Source of the DNA: Callipepla californica brunnescens
Taxonomy: Eukaryota; Chordata; Aves; Galliformes; Odontophoridae
Length of the DNA stretch: 64,000 bases
Direction of reading: 5' to 3'
Assembly: GCA_023055505.1 (NCBI GenBank)
Contig: JALIRH010000031.1
Location: forward strand, 2,799,823-2,863,822
Made by a program: the position numbers and the translations under genes
Shown here: positions 26,476 to 37,780 of the stretch, piece after piece
How the letters are laid out: each line of letters starts with the position of its first letter
How positions within the stretch are numbered: position 1 is the first letter of the stretch
The notes under the pieces: generated by a model
Seen by the model: the letters and a program-made list of their open reading frames with translations, nothing else
Databases searched by the model: none
What the model was told of the DNA's origin: nothing

Positions 26476-27689
26476 AACAATACAATACAAAATAAGGGAA
26501 AACTGCTAAGGACTGGATACATGGTTGTGCAGCTGTGTTCAGTCTCTACATCTTTATTCCAGCTTTCCTCTACCTGGGCTTCTTTTCTTTTGCAAACAAG
26601 GATCTGTGCAGTTTGGAAACATTAAAATCCAAGCCTGTTCTTCTAGTTCAGAATTCAGTATTGGACATTTTAATGTGCCTCTGAGAGATGTTTTCACCTT
26701 ACATTGAATACTATCTATCATAATCACCTTCTAACATTTCAAATCAGGCAGAACATGTCCTGCAAGGATCTCCACCTGTAACTTCTGCTACTATACTACA
26801 GGGTTTCTGCTGCCACTCAAAATGATAATATGAAACAGCCCTGAGTCCTTCCTGATCTCTGCTGTAAACCTAGCATTTCCTATTTCTACATTACATATGA
26901 GTTTCCTTCGTAGAACCGCTTCTAAATTTATGTAAGTAAAGAGAAGATGTTGATCTTTTAGTCTAATTCAGTATCAGTATTAACTACCTGTTTTTGGAGG
27001 AAAGGAGCTTGATTTTAATCATTAATTAATATGGCAACTAACTAGGGTGCTTCTTCTACAGTGTTATCAAACAGCATCAATACAAGCTCTTAAGAACAGA
27101 GATGTGCAAAGAATAAAAATGTCTGTCTAACTAGTTTAGAAGGTTAGTGATTAAGTACTCGTTTAATGGTGGAGGATACATGTAATTAAGCAGGGCGAGA
27201 AAAATTCAGAATATCATTTCACATCTTATTTAGAATCCTGCTTATTTTCCAGCACAATGAGAGGCAAAGATGAGCAACCTCACAGGCAGGCAAGATTAAC
27301 TGTCTTGTTATCCAGCAATGGATGGCATTTTGTAAGGCTAAAGAGAAGATGGCAGATGATACACAGCCATGTGCCAAAAGGCCAATTTATCCTCAACATC
27401 GTAAGATGCTCAGAAGAACCCATCTGTACCTCATTTGTTGGCATAAAATAAAATGGCAAACTGCAATATTATAAACAGTTATGGAGAGCCACAAAGAACT
27501 TGTACTGCAGCATAGAGAAACTGTTGAAATTTACTGTGAGATTATCTAGAAGCAACTAGGTTGTGGAGAAAAGGAAACAAGGAAAATGCATCTGCTGTAA
27601 ATATGTAAATATCTTTCTATACACTGTTCCATTTTAGCAGACAGAAGTTGGCTTCTGAATGCTTATCAGAATTGTCATTACTTGTTATT
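26476..27689 (-). other. PRUNE2: PRUNE2 intron 1, unique segment
   Basis: AT-rich, with no recognised repeat or exon between the CR1 and the right arm of the inverted duplication. Confidence 0.65.
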
Positions 27690-27836
27690 TTGATCACTAT
27701 AACAGCAGAATTTTATTTCCACCATGAAAGAAATGAAAGCTTCAAATGAAGAATAAAATCTCAGATAAGCAAGATGCTTGAAAAACAAAGCAAAACAAAA
27801 ATCAATAGAATGCCTGAAAGTTTTCTTGTATTTTGT
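27690..27836 (-). repeat. Right arm of the 147-bp inverted duplication
   Basis: Reverse-complement partner of 24394-24540, with substitutions at five positions and identical length. No terminal inverted repeats or target-site duplications are obvious within or around it, so it does not look like a complete transposon. It could be a fragment of a low-copy repeat family. Confidence 0.9.
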
Positions 27837-30800
27837 GCCAAAACAGACATTGGTTAAGAGACACATTTGAATTATCATATATATGAGCATAGACATGAAA
27901 CACATCAATTATTTAAGCCATTTCGGTAACGTGTAACTTCAGGCCGCTCTATTTCCAAGAATTAAGAGCTCAGTATTTGCAGCCAAGAAGTGTTTATTGT
28001 CTTTATACTTACCTAAATTTAACTAAAAATATTTCTTTGGATGAGTTTGTTTTCCTATATAAACTGCAGTTTGTGTTTTAATAAGAATCTGTAAATAAAT
28101 GCTCTTTTCATACCATGAGACTGCAAATGGCCTCATGCAGCTGGGGGAGCTGTTAAGTCGGGTTTTTTTTCTTTAAATGAAGGTTCAACACTTTGATATT
28201 CAGACATGCTTGAACAGCTAGTCTGCAAACTTGGTAAAACAGATGAACCAAAATACTTCAGACTTGACCTTAGAAATCTCTCTACTATTTGCATTACAAA
28301 CTGCAAAAAACTGTCAGTTGAGAACTGTGCAGTGATTTTGAGAGGTGAACAAATAGACACTAAGATTAGATCACTTAACTCATTTTCTCATGTGATCTAA
28401 AACAGAATGAGTCCATGTCTCTAGAGATGAAAGATGAGAACTCCAGGCTGCACTGCTGTCTCATATCTGGAATGACTGCTTTAATGCTGTTTCTGCTCTT
28501 ATGTCACTCCTCTAAAAAAATAAATGATGCTACTGCCTTTGCTTTTCCTTCCTAAATCTGACAGTACTGGAGTTCTAGTATCTACCAAATTCTTAAAGGA
28601 AGGAACAATTCCTAGAGTTAACTATATTTACATAAGTTTATGTAACTATCAGAATATCCAGAAAGCAATGAATGGGTAAAAAAAAAAAAAAAAAGATGCA
28701 TCCTCTCATCTATAAAGCAACTTTTATTAAAAACAAACAAACAAAATCTACTATCTGGTGTACAACATTTTAAAGTTGATTTCAGCAACAGCACAATTTT
28801 TCTGTCCCTGAAAAAAGGTGTGGGCTCTAGAATTATATCCTACCACGGAGAGTTCAGCATATACATTTCCCTGGGGGTGGCAGACCGGAAGTAAATCTCT
28901 TCCTGCAGACTCCTACCTTAGTGAGATGACTGAATCTGTAAAACCCTAAACAATTTAAACAGTAATTAATTTCAGAGGAAAAAAAAAAGGTCTGCAATTC
29001 ACATAAACTTGAATTAGAATATTTTCCTAATGAAAACTTTACCATAGCTACTATCTTAACTATTGCTCCAACTAAATCAAGATGAAGGACACGAAATGAA
29101 AGAGAAAAAAATCTGTTTTCTTTTACAGATTTACCTGTAAGAACACTCATTAAGCATACATGGAACTGTGGACTGTATGCATGCACGAACATAGGAAGAT
29201 ATTTTCTAACAAGTTAACCTGTCACTATGTTCCCTCTGACTCAGCTGTAATGCAGTCAAGCCTGCAAATGACTTTGACTGACTGTTAAAACCTTTGTTTA
29301 AGTAAAGGAAAGGTTGCTGAATCAGCCAGCTGGTCACTTGCCAAGTGCCCATATTTAGGAGAGACTGTCCCTGTCTCTGCTGGTGTTTTACAAGTTTACC
29401 ATTTGATGCTGTTTCTCTGAAAAGTCAGATACATTCCAAACGGAGGAACTCTACTTCTAATTAAGAAAATATATATATATTGTCACTGGGCTCTGCTAAC
29501 CCAGTGACAGCTGAACAGCATACAAGGTTCAGTGAGAAGAATTCTCTCCTCATTGCCAGCATGCCGGCTAGACTCTATGTCTCCGGCTCTTTTCACAAGT
29601 CATGACAGAATCTGAACAATCCAGGTTTCTTATTCCCCATCAACTCATCTTTGCTCAGGAATTTTTAGTCACTACTATATAAAAGCAAAACAGTATTTAT
29701 TAACTTCAATAATTCCTATGCTCTTTATCACAATGTAATCATTGCACAACAAGATTAACCATTAGAGAAAAGGTCACTGCAGCATGATGGTCTCTCACTC
29801 ACACGCTGGTGCAACAGTTGATTTCACTAGTTTGTGTCTGGCACTATATGTTGAGACATTTCCACACAGAAGACTAAAACAGAATCAAATCCATGTCAAT
29901 TACAAAGGAAATGAACTGTGATCCAGCAGAATTTCCCAAACAGGTAAATCATGTTGGACAATTAAACTGCAAAAATTACTCTGTGCTCTAGGCAGCAACT
30001 GACATAGGGAGGCCTAAGGCTGAAAAATTGAGGATAGATGGAAATTAACAAAACCAGGTTATGACTATGCAAAATGGAACTGGGCCAGCACATTAGGTCT
30101 ATTAGGTCTATTACACTCTGTTCTGTTATTGTTAAATGGCACTATAGAGAAGGGAAGAGCCCTGGCTGACATCATCAAGACATCACTCTTTTCTGAAATG
30201 TTCCTGATACTTCATTGTCACTCCACTGTCCTTTACTACACTACTAGCATCTTCTTAGAAAAAAAGATAACATTCCAGTTGTTACAGCCTTGCTTAACAC
30301 TGTAAGCACTGGTCAGCTGTTCTGGGAAAAAAAAATAAAATTAAAAATGGAATATTATCAAGTCACTGAAGCACTGAATCTGACCTCCCTCAGAGCTCTG
30401 GTATGTCAAGTAGGATTTCAGTTCTGATCAGGGCCTGTCTCTTTTAAACTGAGATTCCTCACTTTCTCCCCAGCAGAACCTTGCCATAAATTTGAACTAA
30501 GCGTGGTTGGAGCAGGGCTTTCACACCTTCTCCTTTTACTCCACTACTCTCTCACAGGGACATACAGGGAGTAAAAAAGGCATCCTACTTATCTCTCAGG
30601 TCTGTCACCTTCTCCCCACACTCAGTTCAGATACACAAATACCCCAGTTCCCATCCTACCCACTGACAGCTTCAGCAGGTTTTCTTCCATATCAGCCTCC
30701 CTCTTCTCAGAGCTGGCACTCGAGCTATCATTTCTTGATGATTTAATCACTAAAGCACTCTTTGGCTCCAGCAAAAGAACCCTGGCAGTTCCAGAACCCT

Positions 30801-33800
30801 GTCAGGAAACAACTTTCCCTGGTTGACACCTCTGATGCCAACACCTCACTGCCCTGGATCTCCTTGCTCAGTCACATTGACTAGAATCTCAAATCAATAA
30901 TTTCAAACCTTTACAAAACTTCCTCAGTTTCATCATCTCCTATTCAATAATGAAACTATCTTCAATCTCCATCTGGTCAGTAACAGAGATGAATGGAGAA
31001 AGGAATCAGATCTTCTCATCTCCTCACATGCTGTTTCAGTGCCTTTTCCAAACTATCTTCCTTTCTGCATTATCTTCTCAATCTGCTCTTTGACAAAGCA
31101 CTAACAAATTGATCGGGATATGTGAATATTATCAGCTATTACTATCCTGCTACTGCCTTGGATTCCTCCGCTCCCATCAACTTACTTTAAGGACTCCTTA
31201 AGACATGGATTGAATAGACGTCGTTATAAAGTATTTGTGCATCTTCTTGCATAATAGGTTCCTGATCAATATCATGGTGATACTTAAATCCACACAGTAT
31301 GATACAATACTAAACTGACTTACAGTGCACTGAGATGACTTTGAGATTTTGTTCTCTGCAGAACAGTGACAAAAGTATGCCACCTATACAAGCGATTCAA
31401 AACCCAAAAAAGTTACTCAGGGTAGAATTTTCTCTTATTTTAAATACTTCAATTTAGTTTATCATTTTCCATAGAAAATTCACCAAGATGAGCCTTATTC
31501 TTTATTCTTCCACTTCCACTCTTTTGTTTTTTGTTTGTTTTTTTTTTTCTGTGTGTGTGTGCCTGCATGAAAAATGAGAAAATATCACTAAAACAGGGAA
31601 GCATAAAAGACAAGACGAATAGTCTATTTAGTTTTAAAAGTGTTATTTTTGTCTGCCAAGAGCAAGAAAATGCTTGGTGAAAAAGTATTTTCATCTCCCA
31701 GGTTTCTGCTGGATATCTACAGCCCGTATGACTTCACTGAAACTGCAGAGAACTATTAAATCAGATAGCATGTTTTCCTTACAACTGTCTGCAGATTGAT
31801 TCTTCAAGTAATATATACACGTGTATATACAAGGGTTTACTTGGGTGTAATTTTATGGCAGGGGTTCTGCCCTTTCTTCGGGGAACTCATCTTGTAGCTA
31901 GAAAGCTTATTATTCAGGAAACATTTACTTGTTATTAGGTTCCTGTTGACCTTTTCAAAATTTCTTATTTACACCTACATACATGAATTAATGATTCTTT
32001 CTTCTCATTGTGTTTAGTACTCCATATATCCAGACTGCTGTTATTCACGGCTCAACAGTAATTTAATCAAGTGTTACGTTTAGTTTATTCATTCTTCCTT
32101 GCAAGACAATCCTTTGAATCATTTTAATAAGATCCCCTGAACTCTTCCTCCAGTTAAGAAACTTCTTTGGTTATTTAGTACTCAAAAGAGAAAGAAATGT
32201 TTCACTGGAAATGGCACAATGATGATGAAAAAGACAGTGAGAATATAAAGTACAATTATTTCTGATAATAATAAGTATGTGTGTGTATGTACAAACACAT
32301 GAAGGGTCTCTTCTTCCTTATTAGGTGATCTGCAGCCCATGTCCCAAAACTGCATTTTCTGAAACAACTCTGTCATTCTACAAGCATACCTTATTTGCAT
32401 TAAACCAACAGCTCCATCTCCATGATGGTGTTTACCTGCTGTCAGGTCTTTTTCCTTATATTGTCCATTTATTTGGAACTAATCTTCAATAGAATCTTTC
32501 AATACATTTTTCCAGTCGTTTCACTCTTCTCTCTAAGTCCCTGAACATCTGTATCTGCCCAGCACTGCTCACAACTGTTCCTTGTCTAAATTCAGATATC
32601 ACAGATTTTGCTTTCTTCTGGCTGCTGTGATTCTGCAATATATCTAGGAGCATGTAAATCCTACGAATGTGAGTTTTCTTGTTTTTGTAGACACTATTGC
32701 TAGTACTTTTCATTCTGTACAGTGCTGTAAGAGCCCTGCTAAACAGAGCTTTAGTTCACTGTGTGCTGCTAGATTAATCCAAAGGAGAGACATGAGTGAG
32801 TAAGAGTCGATTACCCTTAACACTTGAAAGCCTTTTTTCCATCCCTTTGATAAGTTTCTGGGAAGATAACTTCTGCTTCACTTCTGTGATTTTCCTTTTC
32901 CATAAAGCTACCACTTGAGTCCAGTTAAATCAACCACTTCTTTCAAAGCAAGAACCAGCTATGATTGACTAAAAGAAAGCTTCAGATAGGCAGATAAAAG
33001 ACAATATGAATAAACGTGTGTGACTCAGCTTCTTTTTAAACTGTGACCACATAAATCTGCTCAATGCATGCCATCATCGGTAATTGTTCCTTAACTTCTT
33101 TGCTTCATAAACACAGCATTCATTTTTCATATCTATCAAAGTAATACCTCAGAAGAGTTTTAGTAAATTCTCAAGGGCATCTCCCCCGTCATGAGCCCGA
33201 CCCTCACTTTGGAAAACGTCCAGTCACATTGTCCAATTTTTCTCTGAGCAAATATTTCTGGGAGCATAATTCCCTATTTGCAGTGTATTATCCTGCCAGG
33301 TTTAACTCTGGTTTTGCATTATAGTCACTTTTCCACAGCAGCAAGGGATTAAAAGAACTTGAAGTCTGTTTGGCTTTTTATTCCCTTCCAAATGCTGTTA
33401 ACTGCCGAAGATGACACAGCATTTAGAAAGATTATTTCCCCAGCTAATCTACTATTCTCTGCAGAGGAAGGGCCATCTCTCTGTTGCTACTTTGAAGCGG
33501 ATTGCTGCAGTATGTGGATGTATCAGTATCATCTGCACATTAAGCCCTTTCTTAGGCTCATTCTGTCCTCTTTGACTTCCCTGAAACCAGCATACAAAGC
33601 ATTAAGATCCCATTTGAGCACAGACGTCAGGCCAGGGAGAAAGCACTGGCTGCCAGCCATTGTCTCGGCATCCTCCCGGGAGAATTCTGATATTTTTTTT
33701 TTCTAAGAAAAAATTCTTAATATTTCTTTCTTGAAAGACTCCTTTGACTCAACTTCTAAACAGTCTTTCCACCCCATTGCAAAACTGTCTGGGGTATGTG

Positions 33801-34888
33801 AGATTACACGGAAGATGACAAACTTCACTATCTGATGCAGCAAGCATTATTTCATGTAGGAATTCTCCTACGTGAAGAACTAGGAGTCGATGGGCTGTAG
33901 AAGGAAGAGGAACAAATGATGAAATCCCTACAATGAAGGAAAATACCTGAGAAGGACTTTCCAGAAGAATCTGTGCTGAGATGCGTGCTGTTCTTTCATA
34001 AATAAAAAATAATATTACTTCCAGTAGGACAAGCAGGCAAATAATGAGGTGATGAATGCTGCAGACTAGACCAGATTATTCATGAGAGTAAAATCTAAAG
34101 CTGCTTACAAAAGGTGCAAAAAATGACTCCATGGCATTGAGGGACTAGGCTAAAAAGTACAGGCTGTAGAGAATATTAAAAAACAAAAACAATTATTTTA
34201 ACTATTTTCAGTACGCAGTCAGATAGGCTTAAAATTGGGTATTACCAGGCAGGAAACATATCATGCATCCGTTGCAGATAATATCCTGAAAGCATCAGAG
34301 AAATTGCTTTCTGACAGTAAAATAAGTAAGTAGAATAACAAGGACTCTCAAGAAAAGGGGTGGGGGCTATGTGGGGGCTAAGCAAAACATTGTTCTACTG
34401 TAATAAGTCTAAGTGTAATACAGCCTCAAATACAGCAGGGAGTTCTGTGCTCCATAACTTTCAAAACGGTTAATAAAGTTAATAAAACTCTGAGAAGCCA
34501 CAAGGATGAGCAAGGATAGCACAGTGCTCGTATAAGAAGAGGCAGTGAAAAATGTTTGCTTAGAAATGTTTTGAGAGAATGGAGGTATGGTAATATTCCT
34601 TAACAAAAAGCCATCTATTCAAGGCATAAGAACCATGGAGCACCCATTACAAGTGTAAAGGAGGTGTTTTATAATAAACAAAAAGGGTTTTTCTCCACTC
34701 ACACAGAGAATATTAGAAAGTGATAAAACTGTCTGTCCATCTAAAAAAATTCCATGATTCAACGATTTTGTAGGAAAACAAATAAGAAAAAAAAAAGTGC
34801 TTTAAAACAAACAACAAACAAACCAACCCAGACATCTGGCTAACTGATCATCCCTGACACAAACCTCAAACTAACCTTTCAAAACCTA
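27837..34888 (-). other. PRUNE2: PRUNE2 intron 1, unique segment
   Basis: Seven kilobases with no recognised exon or mobile element. Contents worth noting: A17 at 28678-28694, a perfect 10-bp-stem hairpin at 29481-29509, a run of three TATTAGGTC-like units near 30090-30112, and a pyrimidine-rich section at about 30370-31100. No open frame here shows family resemblance. Confidence 0.65.
29481..29509. repeat. Perfect inverted repeat, 10-bp stem and 9-nt loop
   Basis: TGTCACTGGG at 29481-29490 is exactly complementary to CCCAGTGACA at 29500-29509, with a 9-nt loop between. An AT dinucleotide run lies immediately to the left. The structure is seen directly; its function is unknown. Confidence 0.85.
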
Positions 34889-34894
34889 TATATG

Positions 34895-34964
<70 letters not shown>

Positions 34965-34989
34965 TATACACATATATATATATATATTC
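34889..34989. repeat. Long (TA)n microsatellite
   Basis: About 100 bp of nearly pure TA dinucleotides, interrupted by TG and CA steps (TATG, ACACA). It is self-complementary and prone to cruciform formation and length change. It lies about 2.4 kb downstream of exon 1 in PRUNE2 intron 1. Confidence 0.93.
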
Positions 34990-36649
34990 TACAGCTCATA
35001 ATTCATGGCTTCTAGAGAAAGAAAAGCCTGATGGAGACTTCAGTTTATAACATGTAGAGAATACATATAATACGTGCAGAACACAAGAGCCTTAAAAAGT
35101 AATGATAAAAGAATAAAATAAAGATGTATAAGTCTTTTTTTGTGGTACAGTCCTCAGCTAGAATTTGCTCCATGTAGAAAAACAGCCTTGATTAATGTTG
35201 TGGCTGGAGCCAGAGCCAGATGAATGATGAAGCACTTGCAGTAATAGGTTCCCCTGCACAGACTGGAGCAATAGTTATTCTGGCATGGTCTGTAGCTATT
35301 GTTTATGAGTAAAGAATTTTTTCCTTTACTCATGCTGAGAAGTATTCTTGTAGTTGGTACACTGCAATCAGATTAGCCTAGTAATACTACCTACAATGTG
35401 AAACATTAGCATGGTAAGACTGGCACCGTCAAGCCTCTGAGACACAACAGCCTTCTGCGTAGCAAAATGTGAACCATCAGTTACTCTGAATTACCTTTTT
35501 TAGGCTACTGTGGTACAAAGGAAACCATCAAGTTAAAGCCAATCTGGAAGTGGACATTCCGGAGTCCAGACACTTCTTCCCCAGCCAAGCACAGCTGGCA
35601 TGGCCATGCAATGCAGCAAGAGCCAGAAGGACCCCTCGGGCCCCTCAGATAGAGGAGACTGCTCCAGAACAAGCATCCTCCTCACACAGTCCAGAAGGCA
35701 CAAAGAAGTTTTTACATCTCTCAAAAACTCACAGTGAAGTGGTAAGAAAAGTTAGATGTTCAGATGTTGTGCTCTGCATTTCCCCAAAATCAAAGAAATA
35801 ATACTTTCTGTCACCCACAGTCTTCTTCAGACTATCCTTCCAGATAACTCCTGTGTGACTTTCAACAGTACTTCAGAAAGATTAAGGACATACTTGCTCT
35901 TGGAAGCAAGACCAAGTTGTTCTCATTGACTGCTGTTTACAAAAGACACAGAGGGGATCGCTATCAAAGTTAATTTATACTACATTAGTTTATACTTACA
36001 CTTAGTAAGGCCATTTTTAATATACTTGAGCAGAAAACACGTCAAAGCCAAACCTCCTGTTCAAAAGTTGCCAATTGCAAAATGCTGATGGTAAAGATGT
36101 ATTAAGCATCTGTAAAGGCTCTAGTCAGTATATTTTAACCAGACTACTGAAGTTTACACTGTTTACGTAAAAACATGAGTGAAACACTTTATTAGCTCCT
36201 AAAAAGAGATGGAATATGATCAAGATGGCAGCTCACGCTTATCCTTTATACCCGCCTGAACAGTTAGATACTAAAAGATCCAACCAGGGGATTTACTTTG
36301 TTTCCTATTTCGTCATTCCACTGAGGAGTGCCTCCATTCTCTGATTTCTAATACACGCACGATAACAAAAGATGTTACAAGAAAGCACGTTTTACAACTT
36401 ACTGACTAGAGAGCACGATGCTATCAGAGAGGAACTTTCTTTTACAATTTCTCAGCCTCGAGAGGTTCATGACACGACCCAAGAAGCGGGGAGGCCTCGA
36501 TACTCTGATTAACAAACTTTTCTACAGCGGTTCTCCAGAGGGCGAGGACACAACTCCAGAAGCACACACGTTCCAAGCCCCAAGGAGCACGAGGCAAAAT
36601 CAGCAGTAAGGGGGTGAGTTATTGATTTTATACTAACCCATGGATACTT
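34990..36649 (-). other. PRUNE2: PRUNE2 intron 1, 5' segment before the CpG island
   Basis: Mixed-composition intron with GC content rising toward 36.4 kb. No exon or mobile element recognised. Confidence 0.6.
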
Positions 36650-37199
36650 TTATAACCAACCCCACTTCTCAGAGCCGACAGAGCGAGCAGGAGAGCTGCC
36701 CACAAAGGTTACGACGGCGAAACCGAGCTTTGCACGGATATTAGAAACGAGGCGGCCCGAGGTCACGCAGGTCTGAAACGCACGGCACTTCTGCGCCGCA
36801 CCTAACGCAGACAGCGGGAATCCGCGGCCGCGAGCAGCAGCAACGCGCTGCGGCTCCGCAGAGCCCCGCGGCAGAGCCGGCGGTCGGCACACGGCAGCGC
36901 CGCAGCAGCGGAGCCGCTCTGCCGCCTCCTCTTGCAGATGGCCGGCTTGTAAGTCCTGCCTACCCAAACTTGTCCCGTGCTCGCCGGGACGCTCACAGCA
37001 CGGAAACGACAGCTCTCCGGCGTCTTCTGCTGCCGTTTCTCCTATTCAACTACGCAACTTGGCGCGCCTGGAAGTCCCAACAACCGTGCAAATAGCCCCA
37101 AAAAGGCACGCGGCGACGTGCCCCTCGAGCACGGCTTCGCGCTCTCGTGAAGCCGAGCGTTAATCACCGATAACCACAGGGCAGCAACTTGTGCCGGCT

Positions 37200-37213
37200 C
37201 CCCCCCCCCCCCC
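37200..37213. repeat. C14 homopolymer
   Basis: Fourteen consecutive C residues (G on the transcribed strand) in intron 1, about 105 bp downstream of the exon 1 donor. The tract is prone to replication slippage. Confidence 0.9.
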
Positions 37214-37317
37214 GCCCCAACCCGCAACGCGGCCGAGCACCCGCAGCGGCCGCGGCACCACGCCCGGGGCTGCGGGCGGCCAATGCGGCTGCGGACGAGC
37301 GGGACGAAGCCACTCAC

Positions 37318-37353
37318 CAGGCGGCTCCGAGCGCGCTGCAGGAACTCCTCCAT
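37318..37353 (-). CDS. PRUNE2: PRUNE2 coding exon 1 (N-terminal 12 residues)
   Basis: The exon encodes MEEFLQRARSRL and is followed directly by a consensus donor, GTGAGTG, at 37317 downward. The junction is phase 0. The ATG at 37353-37351 sits in a strong Kozak context, with G at -3 and G at +4. No other ATG occurs on this strand in the ~100 nt upstream. The peptide is nearly identical to the start of known PRUNE2 proteins, which fixes both the start and the frame. The exon lies inside a CpG island, as expected for a first exon. The open frame continues past the donor for many codons into GC-rich intron, but that extension is an artefact because the next homologous residues (NRSK) are in the exon at 7179. 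Confidence 0.93.
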
Positions 37354-37376
37354 GGCGCCGGCCGGACGCCTGCACC

Positions 37377-37401
37377 CCGCACCGCACCGCACCGCACCGC
37401 G
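37377..37401. repeat. (CCGCA)n short tandem repeat in the probable 5' UTR
   Basis: Five-base CCGCA units repeated about five times, starting 24 bp upstream of the PRUNE2 ATG. On the transcribed strand the unit is TGCGG. Confidence 0.85.
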
Positions 37402-37452
37402 CCGGTCCCGCGCCGCCGCCCCGCCCCGCCACGCCCCGCCCGCCGCGGGCGG

Positions 37453-37460
37453 TGACGTCA
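37453..37460. promoter_or_regulatory. Perfect CRE palindrome TGACGTCA
   Basis: An exact full cAMP-response element, the known binding site for CREB/ATF proteins. It lies about 100 bp upstream of the PRUNE2 start codon inside the CpG island. Two half-site CGTCA motifs occur further upstream at 37718-37722 and 37768-37772. The site is seen directly; occupancy is inferred. Confidence 0.75.
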
Positions 37461-37484
37461 GGCCGTGCCGCAAGCCCCGGGCCG

Positions 37485-37516
37485 GGCGGTGGGAGCACCG
37501 GGCGGTGGGAGCACCG
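37485..37516. repeat. Tandem duplication of a 16-bp GC-rich unit
   Basis: GGCGGTGGGAGCACCG occurs twice head to tail at 37485-37500 and 37501-37516, just upstream of the CRE in gene orientation. This is a perfect recent duplication in the promoter region. Confidence 0.9.
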
Positions 37517-37780
37517 GGCGCCGGGGCCGCGTCCTGCGGTTGCGTCAGCGCTCGAGTCCTTCGCGGGCTTAAACAGCTCGTTATTAACGTGCCCGACATC
37601 GGTACTTTGCCGCTGCGGTAAAAGCGCTTCTCGTCTCCGCCGCACGCAGGCTCGCAGCGCAACAGGTGCAGAGCCAAAGTGCGGAGCGGCTGCGGGGCTC
37701 CGCAGGAGGCGGCGGGACGTCACGCGGCCGTGCGCTGCAGCCTTTATTACCACCTCCGAGTGACCGACGTCACCGGTACG

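Larger units (their letters stand above)
1..37353 (-). other. PRUNE2: PRUNE2 gene, 5' portion (exons 1-4, incomplete at 3' end)
   Basis: Four minus-strand coding segments join in frame and match the N-terminus of vertebrate PRUNE2. Intron phases are 0, 0, 2 and 1. Intron 1 is about 30.1 kb, intron 2 is 894 bp, intron 3 is 1424 bp, and intron 4 exceeds 4.3 kb and runs off the window start. PRUNE2 proteins are known to combine an N-terminal Prune-like (DHH/DHHA2-type) domain with a very long acidic middle and a C-terminal BCH/CRAL-TRIO domain. Only the first ~169 residues are present here. Human PRUNE2 has been linked to neural tissue, Rho signalling and tumour suppression; none of that can be read from this DNA. 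The closest alternative is the paralog PRUNE1. It is excluded because the sequence follows PRUNE2 at diagnostic places, such as the MEEFLQRA start and the absence of DHH. Confidence 0.95.
36650..37780 (-). promoter_or_regulatory. PRUNE2: CpG-island promoter of PRUNE2
   Basis: GC content and CpG density rise abruptly here compared with the AT-rich surroundings. The island encloses coding exon 1 at 37318-37353. No TATA box is evident upstream of the ATG on the minus strand. GC-box-like CCGCCCCGCC sequences lie near 37415-37440. The long open frames across the island on both strands (about 37042-37763) arise from GC-rich composition, where stop codons are rare. The transcription start cannot be placed exactly; somewhere in 37360-37560 is an inference. 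Confidence 0.85.

Noticed and set aside
24289..27908. Two similar peptides (sharing SIDFCFALFF-type sequence) that might be paralogous small proteins
   Set aside because: The similarity is explained entirely by the 147-bp inverted DNA duplication. The frames have no shared start, and the flanks diverge at once.
37042..37763. Long open frames of about 190-210 residues on both strands across the CpG island
   Set aside because: They are low-complexity, rich in alanine, arginine, proline and glycine, and exist because GC-rich DNA lacks stop codons. Only the 12-codon segment at 37318-37353 has homology support.
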